Shown: piece by piece, positions 51,801 through 61,691 of the stretch
Layout: the number at the start of each line of letters is the position of its first letter
Numbering within the stretch: the first letter of the stretch is position 1
Source of the DNA: Ridgeia piscesae
Taxonomy: Eukaryota > Annelida > Polychaeta > Sabellida > Siboglinidae
DNA: 64,000 nt
Direction of reading: 5' to 3'
Assembly (NCBI GenBank): GCA_025642075.2
Contig: JAODUO010001084.1
Location: 1-64,000, forward strand
The notes under the pieces: generated by a model
Databases searched by the model: none
What the model was told of the DNA's origin: nothing
What the model saw: only the letters and a program-made list of their open reading frames with translations
Position numbers and translations under genes: made by a program

Positions 51801-54800
51801 TAAACTTGACATTTTTACATCTGGTACCCGAGGTAAGGAAAATACTGTCAAATGCATCTAACAGAAATCTTGTAATATTCAGACCACACTCACCAACAAA
51901 AATTTGTTGAGAGGTAATTATGTATTATATAATAATTACAACCAAGAAACCAGGGGTCCATTTCACTAAGATAGAGCTCTTAAGGATAATTCATCAGTAA
52001 ACAAAATCCATTTTAAAATTTAATTTGTTTTTTCAAAGTGCAAATATCCATTACCATAATTATTACCAGGGACACTATTTCCATGACACACCAGTGACAA
52101 TGTCCCACGGGCGCATCACGGTGTTGACAGTTTTCAGGTATTCACTGTTAATGATCAAAATTTATCTTAAAAAGCATAACTCGGTTTTTAAGAGCTCTTG
52201 ACACATTAGTGAAATGACTCCCAGATCTTCAATCCTTTCAAAGATATCTTATAGACAAACAGACATTGTACTGATGATAAGTATTTGCTGATGGTATGTG
52301 AGTGGAAGTGGCGAACCTTTCTGAGGCAGGCGGAGATGTGCTTTGTGTCATATATGGACGGGAACAGTCGACACAAGTCCTCCTTGAACCTCCGAAACGA
52401 CACTGCAGTCACAACAAACAGGTGCTACTAACACAACATGACCAAAATATGACTTCCTGGAGTAGAACTCTCCTGTTTAAGAAATCAGAAATGACAAAAA
52501 TGGACCAAGAGACCTCTGGCCCAAAGGACTAAAAAGTGCATGCATCACTGTACATATCACATGATATGAAACAATCTGATAGTTATTTTTGGAGCCTGGT
52601 GGCACAAATTCTGCCCTCTTTACGTATTTAGGATTAAAAGGTTACAATCGAACATGTCAAACAGTATATCACCCTCATGGTGTTTTAGCAGAAATGAATA
52701 TTAAAATGGAAAACTCTAAAATGATTATTGTTTGGAATATCACTAACTATGATGTTTCAAGTGTGTGGTAAAACAAACTAGAAACAAACTACATAATTAT
52801 AACATAACTGTAGTCATAGAAACTCTAGCTAGTGTACAATGGATAATTGTAGTTCACACCTGCACAGATTATTCTCCATTTACAGTTAAACTTACCTGGC
52901 AGTGGATTGTAGAATTTGTCATACATTAGCATCAGATCTGTCAAGTTATTGTGTCCAATGATTGGCTGAAATGATCAGTATGTAATATCACCAGTCACGA
53001 CTGCAACAGTGATTTTTCAAATGTCCAACATGGTTGGATTTTTTAAATATAAAACTGTTGACAGATGCATTTACATATAAATGTTTAATGTATGCAGTCA
53101 AATACAACTGGTAATTTATCAGGTCTTTTGAAGACATATTAAAATGTTCAGCATTTACTTGCATTTACCATTCAACAAGTAATCTGACTTTTAGTTCAGC
53201 TATAAAATCCTGTTCATAAAATTTTTAATAACTACCGCAGTACATGTTAATAAAGACTGTTTAAACATTTAATAATAAAAAACTGAAAAAATATATAATC
53301 TTAACATAGTATGAAAAGAGCATAATGGACATGCAATAAAAAATAAACAGTTTGTAAGGAAATGGTTGTCACTGCCTGTGACTGACGTCACACATAACAT
53401 GTACGCGTAACATAATTATCACACCCATCAGATATTAGACGCTAATTACAGTAATACCTTTTTGCTTTTCACCAGTGCTCTGAAGATCTTTGTGAAGCCA
53501 AGCAGATGATCAAGCAAACTGCAACAGTAATTATATCAATATAATGAACATTCTCTATAATGTTCCTTTTCTAAAAGGATAAAATACAACACAAATTTGT
53601 CACTGGACGGCAACCCCTTCCAAAGTGACCCCCAGCCAAGTTTTCTAAGAACTTACCAGTTTCTATTAGAACTTACCAGGTACCTTTACATGTACAAGTT
53701 ATTTAACGGATTCATGTGATACCTTAAAATAATTATGTGCTCCTCTATGGTGACTAATGTTTCTATTACATGGGCACATCACACAACTCATTCTGGTGCT
53801 TGTTTTGTCCTAAAAGCTAACCTTGTTGACATACTCTGATGCATGGAACGCTATATTCGTAATGCGAGCGGTGTCAACGATGAAGTGACGATACTATGTG
53901 ATCACCTAGCCCATTACATTTGTTTCCATGCGAATCACTACACTGATGGGTTATAAATTGAATCTATACTATAAATGTATTTTTCTGCAATTTTTAAGTT
54001 GTCAAATGTTATATACATTGAACACAAGGAAAATAGATTTCAGTTGATGCCTTGTGGCTGATTCCTTTCAGTTCAGATTTGTCTATAAATTCACTTTAAC
54101 AAAAACAGGTTACATTGAACTTTGAATAAAACGTACGTTTCTTGTTCCTTCTGAGTGGACTGTCGCATCAACTCTCTGTGCCGAGCTGTCGGGATCTTCT
54201 CAACTACTACCTGAAGTTGATAATGAAAAAGCAGTAAAATACACGTTTGACACACACAAGAATTAAACTTAAACTCCTCATTGCTAACCACTGAAAATTG
54301 CATTCTGAGTTAAGATATTATCACTTTTTTTTAGAAAGTATATAGAACATGAGCATTATTGACTTATTCAATTCAACTTGTGACAAATGTGGCCTATGAT
54401 ACGTCAGTTGATCAATTGTGTTTTTTCCAAATTACTAATCACCAGACCCAGTCAATAGAATAAGACACATTTGGCACACAGACTACGTCTTTGTCTGTTG
54501 CACACTTTTCATCTTTTAAAGGTTTATCTTATATTAATAACACTATACTTTACTTTTACAGTCATTTCTATTGCTGTTTTCCTGAGTGAGATAAGTAGAC
54601 AACAAAATATCACTACAAGACATGATTTTATAATAAGAATATTCCCGTAACAAAACAGTATTCGTCACTGGTTTTCGAACTGGCCGTCATAACATTTGAC
54701 CAACTACACAAGAAGAATGAGTCCACTATGTGTGGTGGCCACATACCAACTCATCTGTCACCACGCACACGTGTGCCAACCACAACTTACATGACAGCCC

Positions 54801-57800
54801 TCTTCTCTTGTCCAGATGTTTGAGAATCTGTGTCGAAGTTCTGTGTTAATATCTGTGCTGCAGAGGTCTGTAACAAGCACAACTCTGCAATCCACAGACA
54901 TAAACTTACCTTTACTTTCATCACAGATTCCAGCACATTTCTAGAAATTACTGATCTCACGAGCGACCTGATCTGCATTTCTGAATATTTCAGCAGTGGC
55001 CCACATCGTTTGTCGTATAAAACTGTAACATTTTATTTTTTACACAAAATGTCTCATTTTTAATTAGGTTTGATTGTGATTCAATGATGGACAAGATATA
55101 CTTCCTGGTCATTTGTTAAATATATACCCTGAACTTCTGTTACACAAAAATAACACATTTAACCAGTTTGTTGCAGGTTGCTTACATTAAACCAAAATGA
55201 TGTGCGTGACCTCCGTCAAGCTTTGCCTTTGTCAACAATGTTGATAACGGCTAAATATGTGAATTGCATTACTGCTGTGACACGACGTCTCCTACAGCCA
55301 ACAGTACTGCCTACATCTGACACTTTGTCAAGTTTCCTTTCGATTCTTTGTTATAAAGATAATCTTCTGAAGTTTCCCTTCGATTCTTTGTTATATTATA
55401 AAGATAATCTTCTGAAAAGTTTCCCTTCGATTCTTTGTTATATTATAAAGATAATCTTCTGAAAAGTTTCCCTTCGATTCTTTGTTATATTATAAAGATA
55501 ATCTTCTGAAAAGTTTCCCTTCGATTCTTTGTTATAAAGATAATCTTCTGAAAAGTTTCCCTTCGATTCTTTGTTATAAAGATAATCTTCTGAAAAGTTT
55601 CCCTTCGATTCTTTGTTATATTATAAAGATAATCTTCTGAAAAGTTTCCCTTCGATTCTTTGTTATATTATAAAGATAATCTTCTGAAAAGTTTCCCTTC
55701 GATTCTTTGTTATATTATAAAGATAATCTTCTGAAAAGTTTCCCTTCGATTCTTTGTTATATTATAAAGATAATCTTCTGAAAAGTTTCCCTTCGATTCT
55801 TTGTTATATTATAAAGATAATCTTCTGAAAAGTTTCCCTTCGATTCTTTGTTATATTATAAAGATAATCTTCTGAAAAGTTTCCCTTTGATTCTTTGTTA
55901 TATTATAAAGATAATCTTCTGAAAAGTTTCCCTTTGATTCTTTGTTATATTATAAAGATAATCTTCTGAAAAGTTTCCCTTCGATTCTTTGTTATATTAT
56001 AAAGATAATCTTCTGAAAAGTTTCCCTTCGATTCTTTGTTATATTATAAAGATAATCTTCTGAAAAGTTTCCTTCGATTCTTTGTTATATTATAAAGATA
56101 ATCTTCTGAAAAGTTTCCCTTCGATTCTTTGTTATATTATAAACATAATCTTCTGAAAAGTTTCCCTTCGATTCTTTGTTATAAAGATAATCTTCCGAAA
56201 TCAGAATTTCAACAAAACAATCATGTGATCAGGCAGCCATTTTGTTGAATTCTGACCTTCAGAGAGAGGCACTGTGCATGTGTCTGACTCCTTCGCCGTT
56301 GCCAGCCAGTGAGCTACCTTAGAGCACATCTCTTGTAATTCATGTTCGTTGCTTCTGCAAAGACAAACACAATCATTAGGCAACATCAGGCCAAGAAAAT
56401 TAACATGGCACCTCTTTGTTATCAGATTTTTGTCTGATATGTAATATGTCATATAAATGATAGGATTATCAAGGATGTCATACCTCAAACCATCGGTTTC
56501 TACATTTTCATTTGCAAGGTGTGTCTTTAACTTTCGTTCTTGTTCATTGTTCAGATATGGCACCCCTTCATAGACCCACTGAAAACATAAATACCATATA
56601 TGGCACTTCATCATAAACGTACTGAAACAGAAACATAGTTACCATATATGGCAGTCCTTTATAGACCCACTGAAAACATAAATACAATATATGGCACTTC
56701 ATCATAAACGTACTGAAACAGAAACATAGTTACCATATATGGCAGTCCTTTATAGACCCACTGAAAACATAAATACAATATATGGTACTTCATCATAAAC
56801 GTACTGAAACAGAAACATAGTTACCATATATGGCAGTCCTTTATAGACCCACTGAAAACAGAAACATTGATACCATATATGACACTCCTTCATCTTCATA
56901 GACCCATCGAAAACAGAAACACCTTGACCATACGTGGACTTCTGATGACTGGTATTGATTTTGTGCAACAACTCTGACATAATTATATATAAAATACAAT
57001 CACTACATGCACAAGTATTAGGTTGTGATTCTTGTGAATTACAATGAAACCTCAAGGGGACAGTAGGCAATCGTAACTACCTCGGAGCTGTAGCAAAATA
57101 TAGCAACAACGTATGCAAGTTACCTTCATAAAAATGTAATTCCAAGTCATAAGTGATTATTAATTGCATATTAGTAATTTGTTTGAGTATATGTAAAACA
57201 TCATTACATACTTCACTAAAGCAGTCATTTGTTATTCTAGTCATAGATCCAATGATAACAATTTTAATGTACAACTGTACATACCTTGTTGAAGTCAAAA
57301 TTAAATTTGGCAAGAAACTCCAGACTTGACGCCTGTGGAAAAACAGAAATTACTGATTCAATAAAACAAAATAATGAGTCTCTATTAAGTCTAAATCACT
57401 AATTTCCTTTCTTTCTGTGTTAAGGTGCTTACCCCAGCCATGCACACCCATTTCAATGTCAGATAAATTGTGCTGATTTAAACAGAAAAATGCTACACCA
57501 TTCTGTAAGACTAGCGCATTATTTCAAACTTACTTTACCTTAGTGTGGATATTTATCCAAGTAAACTATACATCTCCTGCATATCAGATATATTTATTTG
57601 TTATTAAAAACATATAAACATTATGAATCTAAGTGACACCATTTCTCAAAATGTGGCTTTTGAAAGCTTGCTTCAATTTTAACAATAAATAAAAAGCTGT
57701 TGGAAGACATTTCAACAAATTGAGTATCATCTTAAAGCTTGTTTCTGGGGAATCCACAAATGTTTCTCTAATTGTTGACCTTGTAACCCCTTTGCTATGG

Positions 57801-60800
57801 TGGGTTAGTTAAAGTCTATGTTAGTTGTCTTACCTGGCACATAAAGGTGTCATCGTTTGGACCAAATGAACTCGGAAACAAATGGATGTTGTACGTATGT
57901 GCAATGTATCTGAAAAGAAATTTACACTTTATGCAATACACAGACTTAACTAATGATTTACATATCAAGAATATGAAGTATACAGAACTACCAGGGTAGT
58001 TATATCTGTAGATAAAAGGTATGCTACTGACAGTGTTTTGGTTTAAATCTGCATTTTGATGAGATTCTGTAGAAAGTGTTACATTTTTGGATGATTCAAG
58101 AGAGCAGAACACACTAGGGTTTAATGTGTCAAGAAAATGTGTTTATACATTTTATAGTGGAATATAATCAAATACAAATGTTACACAAAATCTACACAGT
58201 ATGGTTGAATTAACAGAGTTAATAAGAGGGCTACAACAGACACATCATTTTTTATTTAACAATTTGTATGATTGTAATAACAATACAGAGATAATTTTTC
58301 TCAGTGCAGTTAGCCTTCCTTACCTATTGTCTTTGACATCTTTAACAAAAGCAGACAGACCTACAAAAAATATTATTTCACATAATTTGCATGTCGTATT
58401 ATTTGGAGCCATCCATTTAAAGAAGCAAGTAATTAACTTTGTAACAATCCAGTATCACCACAATCATGTAAAAACTACAAATGGAAATGCCTTTCTACAA
58501 CACATTTCAAAAATGGTGTTAAAATAACTGTTTAAACCCGGTTTCTCAAAAATATTTGCCCATCCTTAAGAGTGCATCAAAATAAATTAGCTACCAGTAC
58601 ACACAGTGATCTTCCTACTCGACTATCATCATATTTCGTTAACCCGCTCCTTGTTATATCCCGAGCATCTTTAGATCATCCCCAACAACCTGTTATTCCT
58701 AAAACTAAGTTCATTAAAAATCTGGATTAATTTCACTATCATTACAAAAATCATCTGAAACTGTAGCCACCCTTTGAAAACAACTCAAGACATATTTGTT
58801 TGAAATCACATTCAACTGATTCCGACCCTAACTTTCAGTGGTTTCAAAATTAAGTAAGTTCTTATATAACGCAGTATCCAATCCTCAGGATTGCTTACAG
58901 CACTTTACTTCCCTGACAGACCTGTTCAATCAGACACCATCTCAACTTCTCTGGGAAGCATCCAACCATATGCTGCAATTAATGCACGAAGGCTGCTCAT
59001 ACACATATCCACCACTGTCTATAGCCAGGTACTCATTTATAGAGCTGAATGCACTGGAGAATTGTAGAGTGAAAAAACTTGCCCAAGGTTTTAACACCGC
59101 GCCCAGGATTCGAACCTGGGTGCTCTTAGACGAGAGTCTGTCACACAACCCGGAGCCACTGCACTCTTTCATCCTCCAATGACATCTCTTCTCTGTCCAT
59201 GATCATGATTATGCTTAATGGTTTTGTATGTTGCGCCTGTGAGCTTTGATTCTCAAGGATATACTCATATAGACACTGTAGAAGTCTTACTATTCGTATT
59301 TTTATATTCAACCATGTGAGTCAGTGGATGCAGAACAGGGGTAATAATATGGTCAACGGGTTATTGAACAGGTTTTTTTCTCAATAAGGCTTGAATGTAT
59401 ATCAGTTAATATGTCCACTAAAAATGTTGTGACTGACATTTTTTTAATCCTGCACTGCATAAATCCTTGAACACAAAAGATTCAAAGGTGCCCAGTACTG
59501 AATATGTGTACATATATGGATGTATAGTGTGTGTTTCTTGTCTCGTGAGTCATGTGTCATGCTGTAGGACTCACCTATCTGCATCAGTGTAAATTGAGAC
59601 ACGCATCTGCGCAACTTCTTGTACCGTTCCTCGCCTGTATCAAACAAACTACAACACAACAGTCCACATGTACGTCATCAAATATTTTATTTGATGTACC
59701 ACTTCCATAATTGTTTGTCGTGCGTCACAATATATTATTATTAAAATACATACATACTTTTATACAATAACACTAATATTTTAAAATAAACATTAAAATA
59801 ATCAAATTAATACAATATAAATAGTGTAGCATTTATAAAAATAAAGAAGTAAATAAATTTCCTTTTAGTTGTAAAAAATACATAATAATAATCAATGTAG
59901 CAAATAATTTAAATTGTTTTTGGATGTGGTTAGTTGGGAATTTTTTCTTTATGATCTGTCAAATTTGAAATTGTAAAAATATCATATTGTCGTGAATGTC
60001 TGACAATAAATCATACTTTTACATCTAAAAATCACTAATGCATTTTTTGTTTTGTGTGAACCAAATTGTTACTTCATATTGACATTTCAGGCTCTGTTTG
60101 ATTTTTAATTTATAATAATATCCATGGCAGAATATTTTTTCTACATAAAAAAGCCGTGTTTGGTGCATCAAACAATGGATGACTTTTGTATGTAAAATGT
60201 TAAGACATTTATTTCCACATTTCTTAAAAAGACGCCAACGTCACAAGAAAAATACAATGTAGTACCTTGGCCTTTCATCTTTAGAGGATGGCTGCCTCAG
60301 ACCTGAAAATTCGGCATCAATGGCTGAAATGAAAAACAGAAATGTTTCAGGAGTGATACAGCAAAACAGTACATTATTACTTGTCTACCCTGGTAACATT
60401 CAACAAACCAAGGCTGCCTAATGATCAGATGTTGCAACAACGTGCCACCAGAGGGCCTATATAATTGCTGGAACAAGCACCGAAACGGGTTGGAAAGGAT
60501 TTATCTATTTGCATCGAGTTAAATTTATACATGTATCGTTTAGTAGCACTTGGTATAATGTAACCCATCGATCTGTCAGTATGACAACATAATGTGTAGA
60601 ATAATGTATATTTATGAGCGATGGAACGTGGTGTATGTTCAATATGTAGAAAAGTCCATAACAAAGCAGCATTGGCTTTCCAGCACTCATTTCCCCCAAC
60701 CGCTCATAAATAGATATTATTCTACATATTATGTCGTCACAGCAACACAGTGTCGTGAAGTATAAATTTCACTCGAAGCACATAAATATAAAAATGTTCC

Positions 60801-61390
60801 GGCGCTAGTTCCGGCAATTATAGAGCCAGAGAGACTGTGAACATCAGTGACAGTGACACTGTGAAGTTAGTATGTACTTCCAGTACTTTTTTTGCCATGT
60901 CAGTATGGAGTTATCTAACTTGCTTTTACTTTTAACACTGGTATAGGTGATATTCTTATAGGGATGCATTATTTACATTGGTTTGAGATTTAATGATAAT
61001 GCTATACTCGCATTCCAAGGCATGTCTGAATTTAGTCCTACATTCTGAATGATACACGGTCACACCCTCAGATTTGAGAAATTTAATATAACCAGCCTAT
61101 GCCCATCTTGCTATTTCATGAGTCATGACTTAATGTCAGACGCAAACAAACATGGTAATCGATTATAAACGATAGGAAACATAAGCGAATGCGACATTCT
61201 TATGGTATTATCGCTCACACCGGCATACTACCAACATTGTTGTGGAAAACGTTTGATCGGGCAGGTTATTTTTCAGGACGCGTTAGGTTAAAACGCGAAT
61301 ATCAGCAGTACCTATGAAGTCGGCATCTTGAATGCTTTGTTCAATATCTGGAAATAACGTTTCGAAGTTCGACCGCAGTACTTCACACAT
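40645..61390 (-). CDS. PNLDC1: PNLDC1, PARN-like piRNA-trimming exonuclease
   Basis: Twenty-two exons, in gene order: 61390-61312, 60323-60266, 59648-59575, 58360-58324, 57909-57834, 57332-57285, 56578-56484, 56354-56257, 55022-54910, 54210-54137, 53518-53458, 52966-52896, 52402-52317, 51420-51356, 47894-47830, 46358-46305, 45580-45538, 45185-45086, 43875-43786, 43097-43006, 41437-41339, 40723-40645. All junctions are in phase except after exon 12, which has one extra base. Allowing for that, the product has 551 residues (human about 520-530). DEDDh catalytic residues are kept: Asp29/Glu31 (IDAEFSG), Asp281 (GHNNLTDLM), His373/Asp378 (HEAGYDAYMCG). KYIAH-type (RYIAHTYNIHLFPSSFG) and GVPYLNNEQERK blocks match PNLDC1 better than PARN. 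The C-terminus (about 523-541, LLWSGVLICGSLCAATIY) is a tail anchor, as in PNLDC1, absent from PARN. The protein trims the 3' ends of pre-piRNAs at the outer mitochondrial membrane. Exon 8 uses a weak donor (GTCAGA) and exon 9 a poor pyrimidine tract, so those limits are less sure. Confidence 0.93.
41487..42330. repeat. 35-bp minisatellite in a PNLDC1 intron
   Basis: About 24 units of TAGTAGCTAAATGTCTCACT followed by AAGTAAGTGTAACAG. Shortened units (CACCAAGAGTAACAG) occur toward the right end. It lies in the intron before exon 41437-41339 and starts only about 50 bp from that exon's acceptor. Confidence 0.97.
45642..45968. repeat. Compound GT, GTC and GGTC microsatellite
   Basis: A GT run (45643-45705), GTC runs (about 45810-45872) and a GGTC run (about 45880-45967) in the PNLDC1 intron upstream of exon 45580-45538. 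On the transcribed strand these read GACC, GAC then CA. The Pro-Thr-Asp-Arg, Ser-Val-Gly-Arg and similar frames are artefacts. Confidence 0.97.
47228..47560. repeat. Pair of dispersed direct repeats
   Basis: AGCCTCGATTACCCAGGCTC starts near 47228 and again near 47511, each followed by a GAGGTGACAG or AAGGTGGCAG word and a TACTTTTTA or CACTTTTTA word. A CTCF-like core (ACCACCAGGGCGCC, 47311-47324) lies between. Reverse-complement fragments occur near 1686 and 16765. Confidence 0.75.
48190..51115 (+). mobile_element. Decayed CR1/L2-like LINE in a PNLDC1 intron
   Basis: A plus-strand non-LTR retrotransposon, antisense to PNLDC1. Recognisable blocks in several frames are RDGLHLSGKGAAVFSENL (about 48225), an endonuclease (GITESWATP near 48510; FLGDFNHGHIRDI near 48810), and reverse transcriptase (MKIRDMKDNKSPGGISSLF, 49640-49700; HGFLKARSCLTNI near 49925; WKAVLSGVPRGSVLGPILF near 50135). 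Further blocks are the thumb and end (YEMRLKECGLTTLETRRL near 50675; FSQRTVNEWNRLSADCV near 50875). The catalytic FADD position reads FRDT. The 3' end has a stem-loop (51042-51052 with 51059-51069) followed by three 10-bp units ATCTTGTTAA (51071-51100), typical of the CR1/L2 groups. Many stops and frameshifts, so it is inactive. Nearly full length in layout. Confidence 0.9.
55330..56200. repeat. 48-bp minisatellite in a PNLDC1 intron
   Basis: About 18 units of AAGTTTCCCTTCGATTCTTT followed by GTTATATTATAAAGATAATC and TTCTGAAA. Some units lack TATTA (43 bp). It lies between exon 56354-56257 and exon 55022-54910, starting 57 bp past the former's donor on the transcribed strand. Unit-to-unit identity is very high, so the expansion is recent or actively homogenised. 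Confidence 0.97.
56555..56925 (-). repeat. Tandem copies of the exon 7 splice acceptor and start
   Basis: Upstream of PNLDC1 exon 7 (56578-56484) its 5' end is repeated about seven times with two alternating variants of about 43 and 48 bp. Each copy keeps TTTCAG followed by codons like those opening the exon. The exon itself reads WVYEGVPY; copies read WVYKGLPYM and YVYDEVPYM. Copies start at about 56626, 56669, 56716, 56760, 56808, 56852 and 56908 (the last with CGATGGG replacing the AG). All lie in the intron between exon 57332-57285 and exon 7. Confidence 0.85.
59025..59170 (-). mobile_element. tRNA-derived SINE-like fragment
   Basis: The minus strand has a tRNA-like T arm with a perfect stem and loop (CCCAGGTTCGAATCCTGGG, about 59101-59119), which is a good Pol III B box, and an upstream GCAGTGGCTCCGGG segment that could be a degenerate A box. 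A CCCAAGG/TTGGGC-type segment and CCAGGTACTCATTTATA follow, as in widespread invertebrate SINEs. It lies in a PNLDC1 intron. I prefer a SINE to a functional tRNA because no acceptor stem can be formed. Confidence 0.6.
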
Positions 61391-61616
61391 CGTGCGCGGT
61401 TTCAGTTTGTCATCTGGACGCACTTCTATATCAACATCCGGTTAGAAAACGCACGTGGGTCAATATATCGCATTTGCATAGCATGGCTTAGAGCGAACTG
61501 CGCTACGTATGGCCTATATCAATGTTTTAACGTTTTCTTTGTGTGCCAGTATTCGTGTTGACTGTTGAAAGAATCGGAACGAATAAAAATATAGAGCAGT
61601 ATCACTTGTCCTTCCC
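61391..61616 (-). promoter_or_regulatory. PNLDC1: PNLDC1 5' flank
   Basis: Sequence upstream of the first ATG (61390). It is locally GC-richer than the rest of the flank (GCACACTTCTATATCAACATCC and CGCACGTGGGTC with an E-box CACGTG near 61452). The start site cannot be fixed from the sequence. Confidence 0.35.
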
Positions 61617-61654
61617 CAGAGCCTTAGATATGCATCTAATTCTCTAAGGCTCTG
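61617..61654. repeat. Perfect 12-bp inverted repeat near the PNLDC1 promoter
   Basis: CAGAGCCTTAGA (61617-61628) pairs with TCTAAGGCTCTG (61643-61654) across a 14-base loop, 230 bp upstream of the PNLDC1 ATG. It is followed by a CTCF-like GGGCGCCCCCTGGAG (61677-61691). It may be the end of a small element or a regulatory stem. Confidence 0.6.
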
Positions 61655-61691
61655 TCATTCCCTGGATCTCGAGTTGGGCGCCCCCTGGAGA

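Noticed and set aside
56750..57070. 106-codon frame reading WVYKGLPYM and YVYDEVPY repeats as an extra exon
   Set aside because: It spans the repeated copies of the exon 7 acceptor in an intron; no donor follows the copies, so it is not a separate exon.
59078..59165. Functional tRNA gene
   Set aside because: The T arm is perfect, but no acceptor stem or clear anticodon arm can be formed; flanks look like a SINE.
40645..61390. PARN instead of PNLDC1
   Set aside because: The C-terminal hydrophobic anchor, lack of an R3H or RRM insert, the YIAHTYN block and linkage to SOD2/WTAP all favour PNLDC1.
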